Of a stretch of 5,281 nt of DNA, positions 1 through 5,223 are shown piece by piece. The notes beneath the pieces were generated by a model, which did no database searches, was not told the DNA's origin, and worked only from the letters and a program-made list of their open reading frames with translations. Source of the stretch: Lustribacter sp049512335. GTDB taxonomy: Bacteria > Vulcanimicrobiota > Vulcanimicrobiia > Vulcanimicrobiales > Vulcanimicrobiaceae. The position numbers and the translations under genes were made by a program. The stretch covers positions 1-5,281 of the forward strand of contig JBEKXE010000228.1 of assembly GCA_049512335.1 (NCBI GenBank). The letters run 5' to 3'. The stretch's first letter is position 1. Each line of letters begins with the position of its first letter.

Positions 1-1
1 C

Positions 2-397
2 GCCGCGTTCGGCGGGAAACTCGCGGCGCCCGACAAGCATGTGGTCGCGATCACCGGCGACGGCTTCTACATGTTCAGCACGGCGAATGCCGCGCTCTGG
101 GCCGGCGCGCACTACGGCGCCGGCTTTACGGTCGTAATCTTCCAAAACCGCGCCTACAGCACGGGGACCGTGCAAGTCGGCACGACGTACCCCGACTCGT
201 ACTCCAAGAAGATCGGCTACGAGGGCGGCACGTTCGACCCGCCGATGGACTTCGCCAAAGAAGCCGAAGGCGCCGGCGCCTACGGTGAAAACGTCCGCGA
301 CCCCGCCGAAGTCATGCCCGCCCTGCAGCGCGCCCGCAAAGCGAACGAAGCCGGCAAGCCCGCCGTGATCTCGGTCTGGGTCGAGCCGCTGTTCTGA
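2..397 (+). CDS. TPP-dependent enzyme, acetolactate synthase/decarboxylase superfamily, C-terminal fragment (5' partial)
   Basis: The reading frame is open from base 2, so the gene begins upstream of the window; the GTG at 41 is an internal valine. About 131 residues are visible. Near the start lies the TPP-binding signature: GDG at residues 19-21 of the fragment, then 28 residues further on the QNRAYSTG segment, whose Asn49 is at the position of the metal-ligand Asn in this family. In known members the Asp and Asn hold the Mg2+ that anchors the diphosphate of thiamine diphosphate. The C-terminal part (PAVISVWVEPLF) is the usual closing strand of the PP domain. The superfamily covers acetolactate synthases, benzoylformate and oxalyl-CoA decarboxylases and related carboligases. 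The substrate-determining N-terminal and middle domains are missing, so the exact reaction cannot be assigned. It is probably cytoplasmic and translationally coupled to the next gene. Confidence 0.88.
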   Translation, partial: AAFGGKLAAPDKHVVAITGDGFYMFSTANAALWAGAHYGAGFTVVIFQNRAYSTGTVQVGTTYPDSYSKKIGYEGGTFDPPMDFAKEAEGAGAYGENVRDPAEVMPALQRARKANEAGKPAVISVWVEPLF

Positions 398-825
398 TGG
401 CGATCAGCGAGCGGATCCGAACCTTCATCGACAATGGCTTGGTCGACGGCTACCCATGCCTGTTGGGCACAATGGGACCGGACGGACCGAATATCAGCCC
501 GAAGAGCAGCATGCTCGTGTTCGACGACGAGCATCTGGCCTATTGGGAACGCTCGAAGCGGCAGGCGCTCGAGAACCTGCAGCACGACAAGCGCGTCATC
601 GTGTTCTACAACAACATGCAGGCGCAGATCGAGAAACGTCTCGACTCGGGCTTCCTGCGCTTTTACGGCGTCGCCGAGCTGCACGAAAGCGGCCCGGTAC
701 ACGACGCGATCTTCTCCCGGTTGACCGAGCGCGAACAGACGCACGTCGGGGCCGACACCGGAATCGGCGTGCTCATCAAAATCGATCGCGCGGCCGACGT
801 CCGTGGGAATCCGCTCACGGAATAG
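397..825 (+). CDS. Pyridoxamine 5'-phosphate oxidase-like (split-barrel flavin-binding) family protein
   Basis: A 142-residue protein whose ATG shares one base with the preceding TGA, which fixes the start and implies translational coupling. The pattern is that of PNPOx-like FMN/F420-binding split barrels. An N-terminal helix is followed by a strand with the substrate-facing turn (GTMGPDGPNISPKSSM, residues 24-39), then DDEHLAYWERS (43-53), a helix of the type usually written 'R.a.NL..d.rv.v' (residues 55-69), and a strand FLRFYGVAEL (86-95). Family members bind flavin, deazaflavin or haem and perform small redox reactions; many have no known substrate. At 142 residues it is a compact single-domain member and lacks the C-terminal extension of true PdxH, so it should not be called pyridoxamine-phosphate oxidase. 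Its tie to the TPP enzyme suggests a shared pathway, but the substrate is unknown. Confidence 0.85.
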   Translation: MAISERIRTFIDNGLVDGYPCLLGTMGPDGPNISPKSSMLVFDDEHLAYWERSKRQALENLQHDKRVIVFYNNMQAQIEKRLDSGFLRFYGVAELHESGPVHDAIFSRLTEREQTHVGADTGIGVLIKIDRAADVRGNPLTE

Positions 826-832
826 ATCGCAG

Positions 833-871
833 GGCGAAGCCCGGCGCCAAAAAAGGAAACCGGGCTCCGCC
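833..871. terminator. Strong hairpin after the TPP/PNPOx-like operon, possible terminator
   Basis: AGCCCGG at 838-844 pairs with CCGGGCT at 860-866 (7 bp). After one A-C mismatch the stem continues with GGCG (833-836) against CGCC (868-871). The loop is 15 nt and A-rich. It begins eight bases after the stop codon at 825, the right place to end the + strand operon. No T-run follows it, so a classical intrinsic terminator is not shown; it could instead stabilise the transcript 3' end. On the minus strand the same stem is also not followed by a T-run. A competing small hairpin (GCTCC at 864-868 with GGAGC at 873-877) uses the right arm. Confidence 0.35.
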
Positions 872-938
872 AGGAGCGCCCACACCGCGTTGCTTTGCTT
901 GTACGACTTATGTCGCGCCAGATAAAGAGGCCGGGCTC
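846..938. repeat. Imperfect direct repeat, 22-bp units 71 bp apart
   Basis: Bases 846-867 and 917-938 agree at 17 of 22 positions by hand comparison. Both start GCCA, run through an A-rich middle and end CCGGGCTC. A shorter GGGCTCC also occurs at 961-967. The first unit forms the loop and right arm of the hairpin at 833-871. This may be a decayed repeat family member or a local duplication; chance similarity in GC-rich DNA is not excluded. Confidence 0.3.
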
Positions 939-1045
939 ACACTCGGTAACTTCGTCTCCAGGGCTCCCCTTTTTCCCGCGTTGCGACAACAATGGTGTCC
1001 GGTCCGCTGGAAGGCTCCTACATCGCCGGGTTGGCCGCGCTTTCC

Positions 1046-1183
1046 GTTATCGACGGGTCGAGGCGGCCATGACCGGCGACCGCGAATGTTGTCTAACGGT
1101 GGGGATGGTACATCACCAAGCCCATCCGCGCGCGCGAGTTACGGAGTGCCGTCGAGAAAGATTGGACGTCACCTGCCGTCTAA
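1046..1183 (+). pseudogene. Frameshifted remnant of a response-regulator receiver (REC) domain C-terminus
   Basis: Three pieces in two frames together spell the end of a receiver domain of the kind found in hybrid histidine kinases. Val-Ile (1046-1051) matches the start of the usual 'PVIALTA' strand. AMTGDRECCLTVGM is read from 1066 to 1107, and YITKPIRARELRSAVEKDW from 1109 to 1165, ending at TAA 1181-1183. In intact domains the signature is A-M-x-G-D-R-E-x-C-L-x-x-G-M-D-G-Y-x-x-K-P-I; the Lys of TKP is the conserved switch lysine. Here the Asp-Gly codons are missing and only one base lies between Met and Tyr, a net loss of 5 nt that shifts the frame. A second slip lies near 1052-1065. The phospho-acceptor half of the domain is not recognisable upstream, so this is debris rather than one sequencing error. 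Its stop overlaps the opposite-strand stop of the GGDEF gene. Confidence 0.65.
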
Positions 1184-2673
1184 GACGCGCTGCTGGGAAG
1201 TGCCGCCATCCGCAACTCGTAGCAGACGATCGATCCTGGTCCCCGCGCTTTTGCTACGAGCAGTGCTGCGTCGGCATGCGAAAGAATCGTATCGAACTTC
1301 GTCCCGTCCTCGGGTGCGACCGCAATGCCGAAACTTGCGGTGAGCGAAATGAACTCTTTTCCCTCACGATCCCCGGTCGAAAAGCCGTGCGCGAACGTCT
1401 CCGCGAATTCAAGGGTTCGCCGGCGCACGAAGTCCCTCGAAGTCGGGTCGGGCACGTAGATGCCGAAAACATCACCCGCAATACGGCCGACGATTTCTTC
1501 GTCGGCAGCGCGTTGCCGTAGGGCATTACCGACCTCGACGAGCAAGGCGTCACCGATCATGTGCCCGTATGATTTGTTCACTTCGCGTAGGGCATTGATA
1601 TCGACGAGAATGATTGCAAAGCGTTCGGATAGTGTCGATACTGCGGCACGCGCCTGGGAGCGAAATTGCGACCGATTGAGCAAACCCGTCAGAGCGTCGT
1701 GCGACTGTTGGTACTGAATCCGGTCGAACTGCCAACGCTGTTGGAAATGGTTCGCGAAGAATGAAGCGAGGATCTCGATATAGGTGTGTTCTTGTTTTCC
1801 AAAGGGCCTGAACGCGGCGTCGTTCGATCGAAATGATAGGACCCAGGTCGCGCCGCCGGCGACGAACGTCGTCATGAGATGCGCTCGCCAAACGCGCGAA
1901 CGCCCCGGCCCCGGCGACTGATCGGGTTCGATGTTATCCCACGAGTGAGGCCCGCCGCCGTCGGCGATCGCCTGCTCGACCAGCGATCCTTTGAGCGGGA
2001 TGATTTGCCTCTGCGCCGGCGTACGAGGCGCCGATTGACCGGGTCCATAGGTTACGGCTTCTACGATCAGATCGGAACCTTGAATGCGCAGCAGATTCCC
2101 GCGAAAGACTTGTCCGGGCTGTATCGCAGACGCAGCTTGGCGAAGCATTGCCAAGATGAGGTCCTCGTCGCGCAGACTCGGGTTGTTGATGATTCGCCAC
2201 AGCGATTCGAGGCGCTCGGCATGCCGTCGCGCACTTGCTTCGGCTTCGATCAGCGAGAACTCCAACGATCCGATTTGTTTGCCTTGGAGCTTCCTGGCCA
2301 TCTGCAAGGACAATAGCGTGTTAACTCGAGCCACCAGTTCGCGGTAGTCTACCGGCTTCTGAACGAAGTCGTTGGCGCCGGCGTCAAACGCGCGGTAACG
2401 AACGTCTCGTTCGCCCTCACCGGTGACGATTACGATAGGAACCAACGCGAATGCATCGGTTGCGCGAAGAATATCGATCATCTCGAGGCCGTCCGGAGTG
2501 GGCTGATGGTAGTCGAGGATGAAACAATCAACATCCTTGCCTTGGCACCATTCGAGCGCTTTCGTCGAAGAGAGGAACGCGTGAGGGATGACGTCGGGAA
2601 TCTCATCTGCGATGCTCGCGAACAGGCGCAAACTGAGATCGTCGTCATCAACGATCACAACGTGAAGGCTCAC
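1180..2673 (-). CDS. Response regulator: REC - GAF-like - degenerate GGDEF domain protein
   Basis: A 497-residue cytoplasmic protein without membrane segments. Residues 1-122 form a receiver domain with acidic pocket D9-D12, phospho-acceptor Asp54 (FILDY), Thr84 and Lys106 (QKP), all consistent with phosphorylation by a histidine kinase. A helical linker (about 125-162) leads to a GAF-like sensor region (about 165-315). The GGDEF domain starts at HDALTGLLNR (325-334). Its signature is AGDVF (399-403): the first Gly and, more importantly, the Glu are replaced. The upstream metal/substrate strand reads DINALREVNK (358-367), where active enzymes have D-x-D-x-F-K-x-x-N-D. The inhibitory RxxD site at the expected offset reads ADEE (390-393). 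Active diguanylate cyclases need the signature Glu, so this one is probably inactive and may act as a nucleotide sensor or by protein contact. The start is GTG, with no earlier start codon before an in-frame stop at 2737-2739; the Shine-Dalgarno is weak. GC is lower than in neighbouring genes. Confidence 0.93.
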   Translation of the reverse strand: MSLHVVIVDDDDLSLRLFASIADEIPDVIPHAFLSSTKALEWCQGKDVDCFILDYHQPTPDGLEMIDILRATDAFALVPIVIVTGEGERDVRYRAFDAGANDFVQKPVDYRELVARVNTLLSLQMARKLQGKQIGSLEFSLIEAEASARRHAERLESLWRIINNPSLRDEDLILAMLRQAASAIQPGQVFRGNLLRIQGSDLIVEAVTYGPGQSAPRTPAQRQIIPLKGSLVEQAIADGGGPHSWDNIEPDQSPGPGRSRVWRAHLMTTFVAGGATWVLSFRSNDAAFRPFGKQEHTYIEILASFFANHFQQRWQFDRIQYQQSHDALTGLLNRSQFRSQARAAVSTLSERFAIILVDINALREVNKSYGHMIGDALLVEVGNALRQRAADEEIVGRIAGDVFGIYVPDPTSRDFVRRRTLEFAETFAHGFSTGDREGKEFISLTASFGIAVAPEDGTKFDTILSHADAALLVAKARGPGSIVCYELRMAALPSSAS

Positions 2674-2727
2674 TTCGAAGAAACCAGGTCCACGGCACCC
2701 CCCGGCCGGAGCAACTTTTCTTCGTCT

Positions 2728-2757
2728 AACATACCGCTAACCGGGATCGAATGGCAA
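2728..2757 (-). promoter_or_regulatory. Candidate sigma70-type promoter for the REC-GGDEF gene
   Basis: Read on the minus strand, TTGCCA (2757 to 2752; 5 of 6 against TTGACA) is followed after 18 bp by TATGTT (2733 to 2728; 4 of 6 against TATAAT). This would start transcription near 2721, about 50 nt before the GTG at 2673. It lies in the only relatively AT-rich part of the intergenic region. The match comes from sequence alone and such matches are common by chance. Confidence 0.4.
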
Positions 2758-2767
2758 GGAATGCCAT
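2751..2767. promoter_or_regulatory. Palindrome ATGGCA-N5-TGCCAT, candidate operator
   Basis: A perfect 6-bp inverted repeat with a 5-bp spacer sits between the divergently transcribed REC-GGDEF and phosphoesterase genes and overlaps the candidate -35 box at 2752-2757. Another TGGCA half-site occurs at 2773-2777. The geometry suits binding of a dimeric regulator, and the position could affect both genes. No particular regulator can be named. Confidence 0.35.
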
Positions 2768-2800
2768 ACTGGTGGCACGACGCGAGCGTATCCTGAGCCC

Positions 2801-3646
2801 GTGCTCATCGCCCAGATCACGGACACGCACATCCGGCCCAAGGGCAAGCTGCTCCATCATATGATCCACACGGCGCGCTCGCTGCGGCGGTGCGTCGAGC
2901 GGCTCGAAGCGCTCGAACCTCGGCCGGACGTGGTGATCGCGACCGGCGATCTGGTCGACCGCGGGAAGACCAAAGAGTACCGCCGGCTGCGCAAGATGCT
3001 CGACCGGCTGACGATCCCGCTGTTCGTGATCCCCGGCAATCACGACGACCGCGATGCCCTGCGGGACGCGTTCCACGACCACGCCTACCTGCCGCGACAC
3101 GGCCCCTTGCAGTATGCGATCAACGCGCTACCGATGCGGCTGATCGGCCTCGACTCGACCCGTGCGCACCGCAAGCCCGGCGGCGAACTCGACCGCGAGC
3201 GGCTCGACTGGTTCGGCGCGGCGCTCGCGGCTGAGCCCAAGCGGCCGACGTTCGTCTTTCTCCACCATCCGCCGTTCGAAATCGGCGTCGCGCCGGTCGA
3301 CGCCCACCGCTTCCGTCATGCGCGGCGCTTCCGAGCGATCGTCGAGCGCAACCCGCAGGTCGTCGGAATCGCCTGCGGACACATCCACCGCTTCTTCAGC
3401 ACGCGCATCGGCAACGCGCGCGCGATGTCGTCCCCGAGTACGGCGCCGCAGCTGGTCGTGCGCACGGCGGCCTTCGGCTACAAGGTCGGTCTCGAAGCGC
3501 CGTCGTTCACGCTGCACCATTGGGACGGCCGCGCACTGCGCACGTCCGTCCACGCGGTGTTACGGTCCGAGACAGGCGACGATGGTCTCGGTGACGCGTT
3601 TGGTCTCGTTGGGATCGCGGACTTGGATGCACACCGCGCCGGTTGA
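2801..3646 (+). CDS. Calcineurin-like metallophosphoesterase (cyclic-nucleotide / glycerophosphodiester phosphodiesterase type)
   Basis: A 281-residue soluble protein carrying the full set of metallophosphoesterase metal-ligand motifs in order: D8-x-H10 (ITDTH), G49-D50 (ATGDLVDRG), G79-N-H-D82 (IPGNHDDRD), H155-H156 (FLHHPPF) and G193-H-I-H196 (CGHIHRFF). These bind a dinuclear metal centre and hydrolyse phosphate esters. The compact layout and the GNHD and GHIH spacing fit class III cyclic-nucleotide phosphodiesterases of the CpdA/Icc and GpdQ/Rv0805 group. The substrate (cAMP, another cyclic nucleotide or a glycerophosphodiester) cannot be told from sequence. The GTG start is required because the first metal motif begins at residue 8 and the next Met is residue 21. 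No clear Shine-Dalgarno is seen; TATCCT at 2789-2794 could serve a nearly leaderless transcript. The last 28 codons overlap the opposite-strand HAD gene and lie beyond the conserved domain. Confidence 0.93.
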   Translation: MLIAQITDTHIRPKGKLLHHMIHTARSLRRCVERLEALEPRPDVVIATGDLVDRGKTKEYRRLRKMLDRLTIPLFVIPGNHDDRDALRDAFHDHAYLPRHGPLQYAINALPMRLIGLDSTRAHRKPGGELDRERLDWFGAALAAEPKRPTFVFLHHPPFEIGVAPVDAHRFRHARRFRAIVERNPQVVGIACGHIHRFFSTRIGNARAMSSPSTAPQLVVRTAAFGYKVGLEAPSFTLHHWDGRALRTSVHAVLRSETGDDGLGDAFGLVGIADLDAHRAG

Positions 3647-4306
3647 GCGCGCGGGGTAGTCGTTGCCGCCCGGAAAGAGCGCGTCGCCGACGTAGATCAT
3701 GTTCGCGATCGGGATCGTGAGGATGTCGCGCAGCTTGCGGATGCCGTAGGCCTTGTCGATGCCCGGCTTGGTGATGTCGATCGAGGTCGAGCCGCCGAGA
3801 TTGACGGAAAAGTCCGGCAGCAGCGGATCGAGGATGCTCTTGATCTTCCGGCGCTTGGAGAAATCCGGATCCCAGGTCTTCTTCGCCTCGAGCGGCGCTT
3901 GTTGGCCGAGCGCGGAGTAGGTGATCTGGCTATCGCGGTCCTCGATCGCCTCGCCCCACGTTTTGTCCGCCTTGTAACCGGACTCATCGACGGCTCGGGT
4001 CAACGCAGCGATGATCTTCTGCTTCTGCTCCGGGCTGAAATCTTCCGCATACGAGAGTTTCCAGCCGCCGTCGTACTGATAAAAGCGGGTCCCGCAGGTC
4101 GGTAACAGCGATAGCCGGGTGAGATCGCCGGTCTTCGGTAAGTTGGCCACCAGCTGCGTCTCGAACTGCGGCATCGCACCACCCGAAATGACTGCGACGC
4201 GGACCACGCCGAGCAATGCGCCCAACAACGTCGACATCTCCGCATCGATGGCGGACTTACTCTCGGCGAGCGTCCCGTCGAGATCGAACACGATGAGTTC
4301 CTTCAC
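3560..4306 (-). CDS. HAD-IIB family phosphatase, eukaryotic-type phosphomannomutase-like
   Basis: 248 residues from GTG at 4306. The HAD motifs are complete: D8-x-D10-G-T (FDLDGTLAES) holds the nucleophile and the acid/base; S41 (VISGG) is motif II; K185 (GIDKAYG) is motif III; and GDALFPGGNDYP (207-218) is motif IV. The cap region (about 85-165) followed by NLGGSTSIDITKPGIDKAYG and GGNDYP is strikingly like the second half of eukaryotic phosphomannomutase (IGGQISFDVFP.GWDK ... GDKT.PGGND). The protein is therefore probably a sugar-phosphate phosphatase or mutase of HAD subfamily IIB. The substrate is unknown. The frame stays open to 4393, but the extra 29 N-terminal residues lie inside the upstream gene, have no HAD character and would precede the first core strand. 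GTG at 4306 has GGGG five bases upstream and overlaps the ATP-grasp stop as GTGA, so it is preferred. The pair is probably one operon. Confidence 0.9.
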   Translation of the reverse strand: MKELIVFDLDGTLAESKSAIDAEMSTLLGALLGVVRVAVISGGAMPQFETQLVANLPKTGDLTRLSLLPTCGTRFYQYDGGWKLSYAEDFSPEQKQKIIAALTRAVDESGYKADKTWGEAIEDRDSQITYSALGQQAPLEAKKTWDPDFSKRRKIKSILDPLLPDFSVNLGGSTSIDITKPGIDKAYGIRKLRDILTIPIANMIYVGDALFPGGNDYPARSTGAVCIQVRDPNETKRVTETIVACLGP

Positions 4307-5223
4307 GCATACCCCGCAGTTTTCGCTCGTTCGACCAGCATCGTGCGGACGGCGGCGATCACGCGCTCGGCCGCACGCCGGCGCGAACCCCACGCGCCGG
4401 CCTCCGAATGATAGACCGCCATCGTCGCGTTCGCCTCGAACACCAGGATCGTACCCTCGCCGGACAATCCGAAATCGACGCCCGCATAGTCGAGACCGAG
4501 CGTCGCGCAGATCTCCGCCAGCGCGCGCATGCCGCGCTCGCCGACCACCGCCGGCATGTCTTCGAGAAAGGCGGCTTCCTCGGCCCGATGGTCGCTGCGG
4601 TCGGCCATCTCGGCGCTAAAATAATGGACCTTCCACTGCGGCGCGATCGCCACGTGGACCGGAAATAAGCGGCCGTCGACGCAGACCACGCGGTACTTGC
4701 GCACGTCTCCGTCGGGTCCGCGCGCGTCGAGATACTCGATCGCCAGCAACTCCCCGCCGGGCAGCGACGCGGCCACGGCGTCCAATTCGGCCGGCGTCTC
4801 GACCAGCGCAAAATGATCCCCGGCATGATGTCCCGGCGACCGCAACAACAGCGGAAACGTGAAGCCGCGCGCGTGCAGCTCGCCGGCCGTCAGCGCAGCC
4901 CGCGCGATGCGCTCCGTGCGCGGCACGCGCACCCCGTCCACGCCGCGCAGACGCTGCATCATCTCGACGCGGCCGGTGTGCAAGACGGCGGCCGGGTGGT
5001 TGACGATCGCGGCCGGAGAGCCCTCGGCGATTGCGAGCGCACGCTCGAGGCTCGGACGGCTGCGATCCGCATCGCCGATGGCGTTGAACAGCACGTGATA
5101 GGGCGGCAGCGCGATCTCGCCGCGCACCGAGTCGGCGAGCAACACCGCCTTCTGCACGACCGTATCGTCGAAGAACAGATTGGTGACCATGTCGCCGCCG
5201 AACGCCGACACGAGCAACAGCAC
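4303..5223 (-). CDS. ATP-grasp-like protein, C-terminal half of a TPR-ATP-grasp family
   Basis: 306 residues. The N-terminal part has a Rossmann-like pre-ATP-grasp pattern (LLLVSAFGGD; LPPYHVLFNAIGDADRS, 39-55; IVNHPAAVLHTGR, 73-85). An ATP-grasp fold follows, with FPLLLRSPGHHAGDHF (123-138), the hinge-like IEYLDARG (162-169), RKYRVVCVDGRLFPVHVAI (175-193) and the metal-ligand strand DYAGVDFGL ... LVFEANATM (245-268), where D250, E263 and N265 fit the usual Asp/Glu/Asn positions. ATP-grasp enzymes join a carboxylate to an amine or thiol through an acyl-phosphate. From memory, close relatives form the C-terminal half of proteins with N-terminal TPR repeats of unknown function. The GTG at 5223 is the only usual start codon after an in-frame TAA at 5266-5268, and it has no good Shine-Dalgarno, so the true 5' end is uncertain. 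No signal peptide or membrane segment is evident. It overlaps the HAD gene by 4 bases. Confidence 0.82.
   Translation of the reverse strand: MLLLVSAFGGDMVTNLFFDDTVVQKAVLLADSVRGEIALPPYHVLFNAIGDADRSRPSLERALAIAEGSPAAIVNHPAAVLHTGRVEMMQRLRGVDGVRVPRTERIARAALTAGELHARGFTFPLLLRSPGHHAGDHFALVETPAELDAVAASLPGGELLAIEYLDARGPDGDVRKYRVVCVDGRLFPVHVAIAPQWKVHYFSAEMADRSDHRAEEAAFLEDMPAVVGERGMRALAEICATLGLDYAGVDFGLSGEGTILVFEANATMAVYHSEAGAWGSRRRAAERVIAAVRTMLVERAKTAGYA

Larger units (their letters stand above)
826..1045. other. Gene-poor intergenic stretch
   Basis: I see no convincing gene on either strand between the PNPOx-like stop and the receiver-domain remnant. Open frames cross it in several phases, but their translations (rich in Arg, Ser, Pro and Gly) match nothing I recognise and look like GC-rich shadow frames. 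What it does hold is a long hairpin just after the stop codon, an imperfect direct repeat and a short T-run (970-974). A + strand ATG-led stretch from 992 (MVSGPLEG...) might be a badly eroded middle of the receiver domain found just downstream, but this is too weak to call. Confidence 0.5.

Noticed and set aside
280..885. Minus-strand open frame antisense to the left operon
   Set aside because: It lies opposite two recognised coding regions and its translation shows no known motif.
456..1343. Long + strand open frame spanning the PNPOx-like gene, the intergenic stretch and the GGDEF 3' end
   Set aside because: Out of frame with two well-recognised proteins; its Arg/Ala/Pro-rich translation has no domain pattern, typical of shadow frames in GC-rich DNA.
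895..1521. + strand open frame that includes AMTGDRECC
   Set aside because: Only the short piece 1066-1107 looks like protein; upstream of it there is no receiver fold and downstream it runs antisense to the GGDEF gene in the wrong frame after the slip. Treated as pseudogene remnant, not an intact gene.
2738..2755. T-arm-like CCGGGATCGAATGG suggesting a tRNA
   Set aside because: It lacks the GTTC core, and no acceptor, D or anticodon arms can be paired around it.
2752..2766. Sigma-54-like TGGCA...TGCC element
   Set aside because: The GG and GC doublets are 8 bp apart, not the 10 bp required for a -24/-12 promoter, on either strand.
4307..4393. N-terminal extension of the HAD protein to 4393
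   Set aside because: The extra 29 residues are encoded inside the ATP-grasp gene and precede the natural first strand of the HAD fold; GTG at 4306 with GGGG upstream and a GTGA overlap is a better start.
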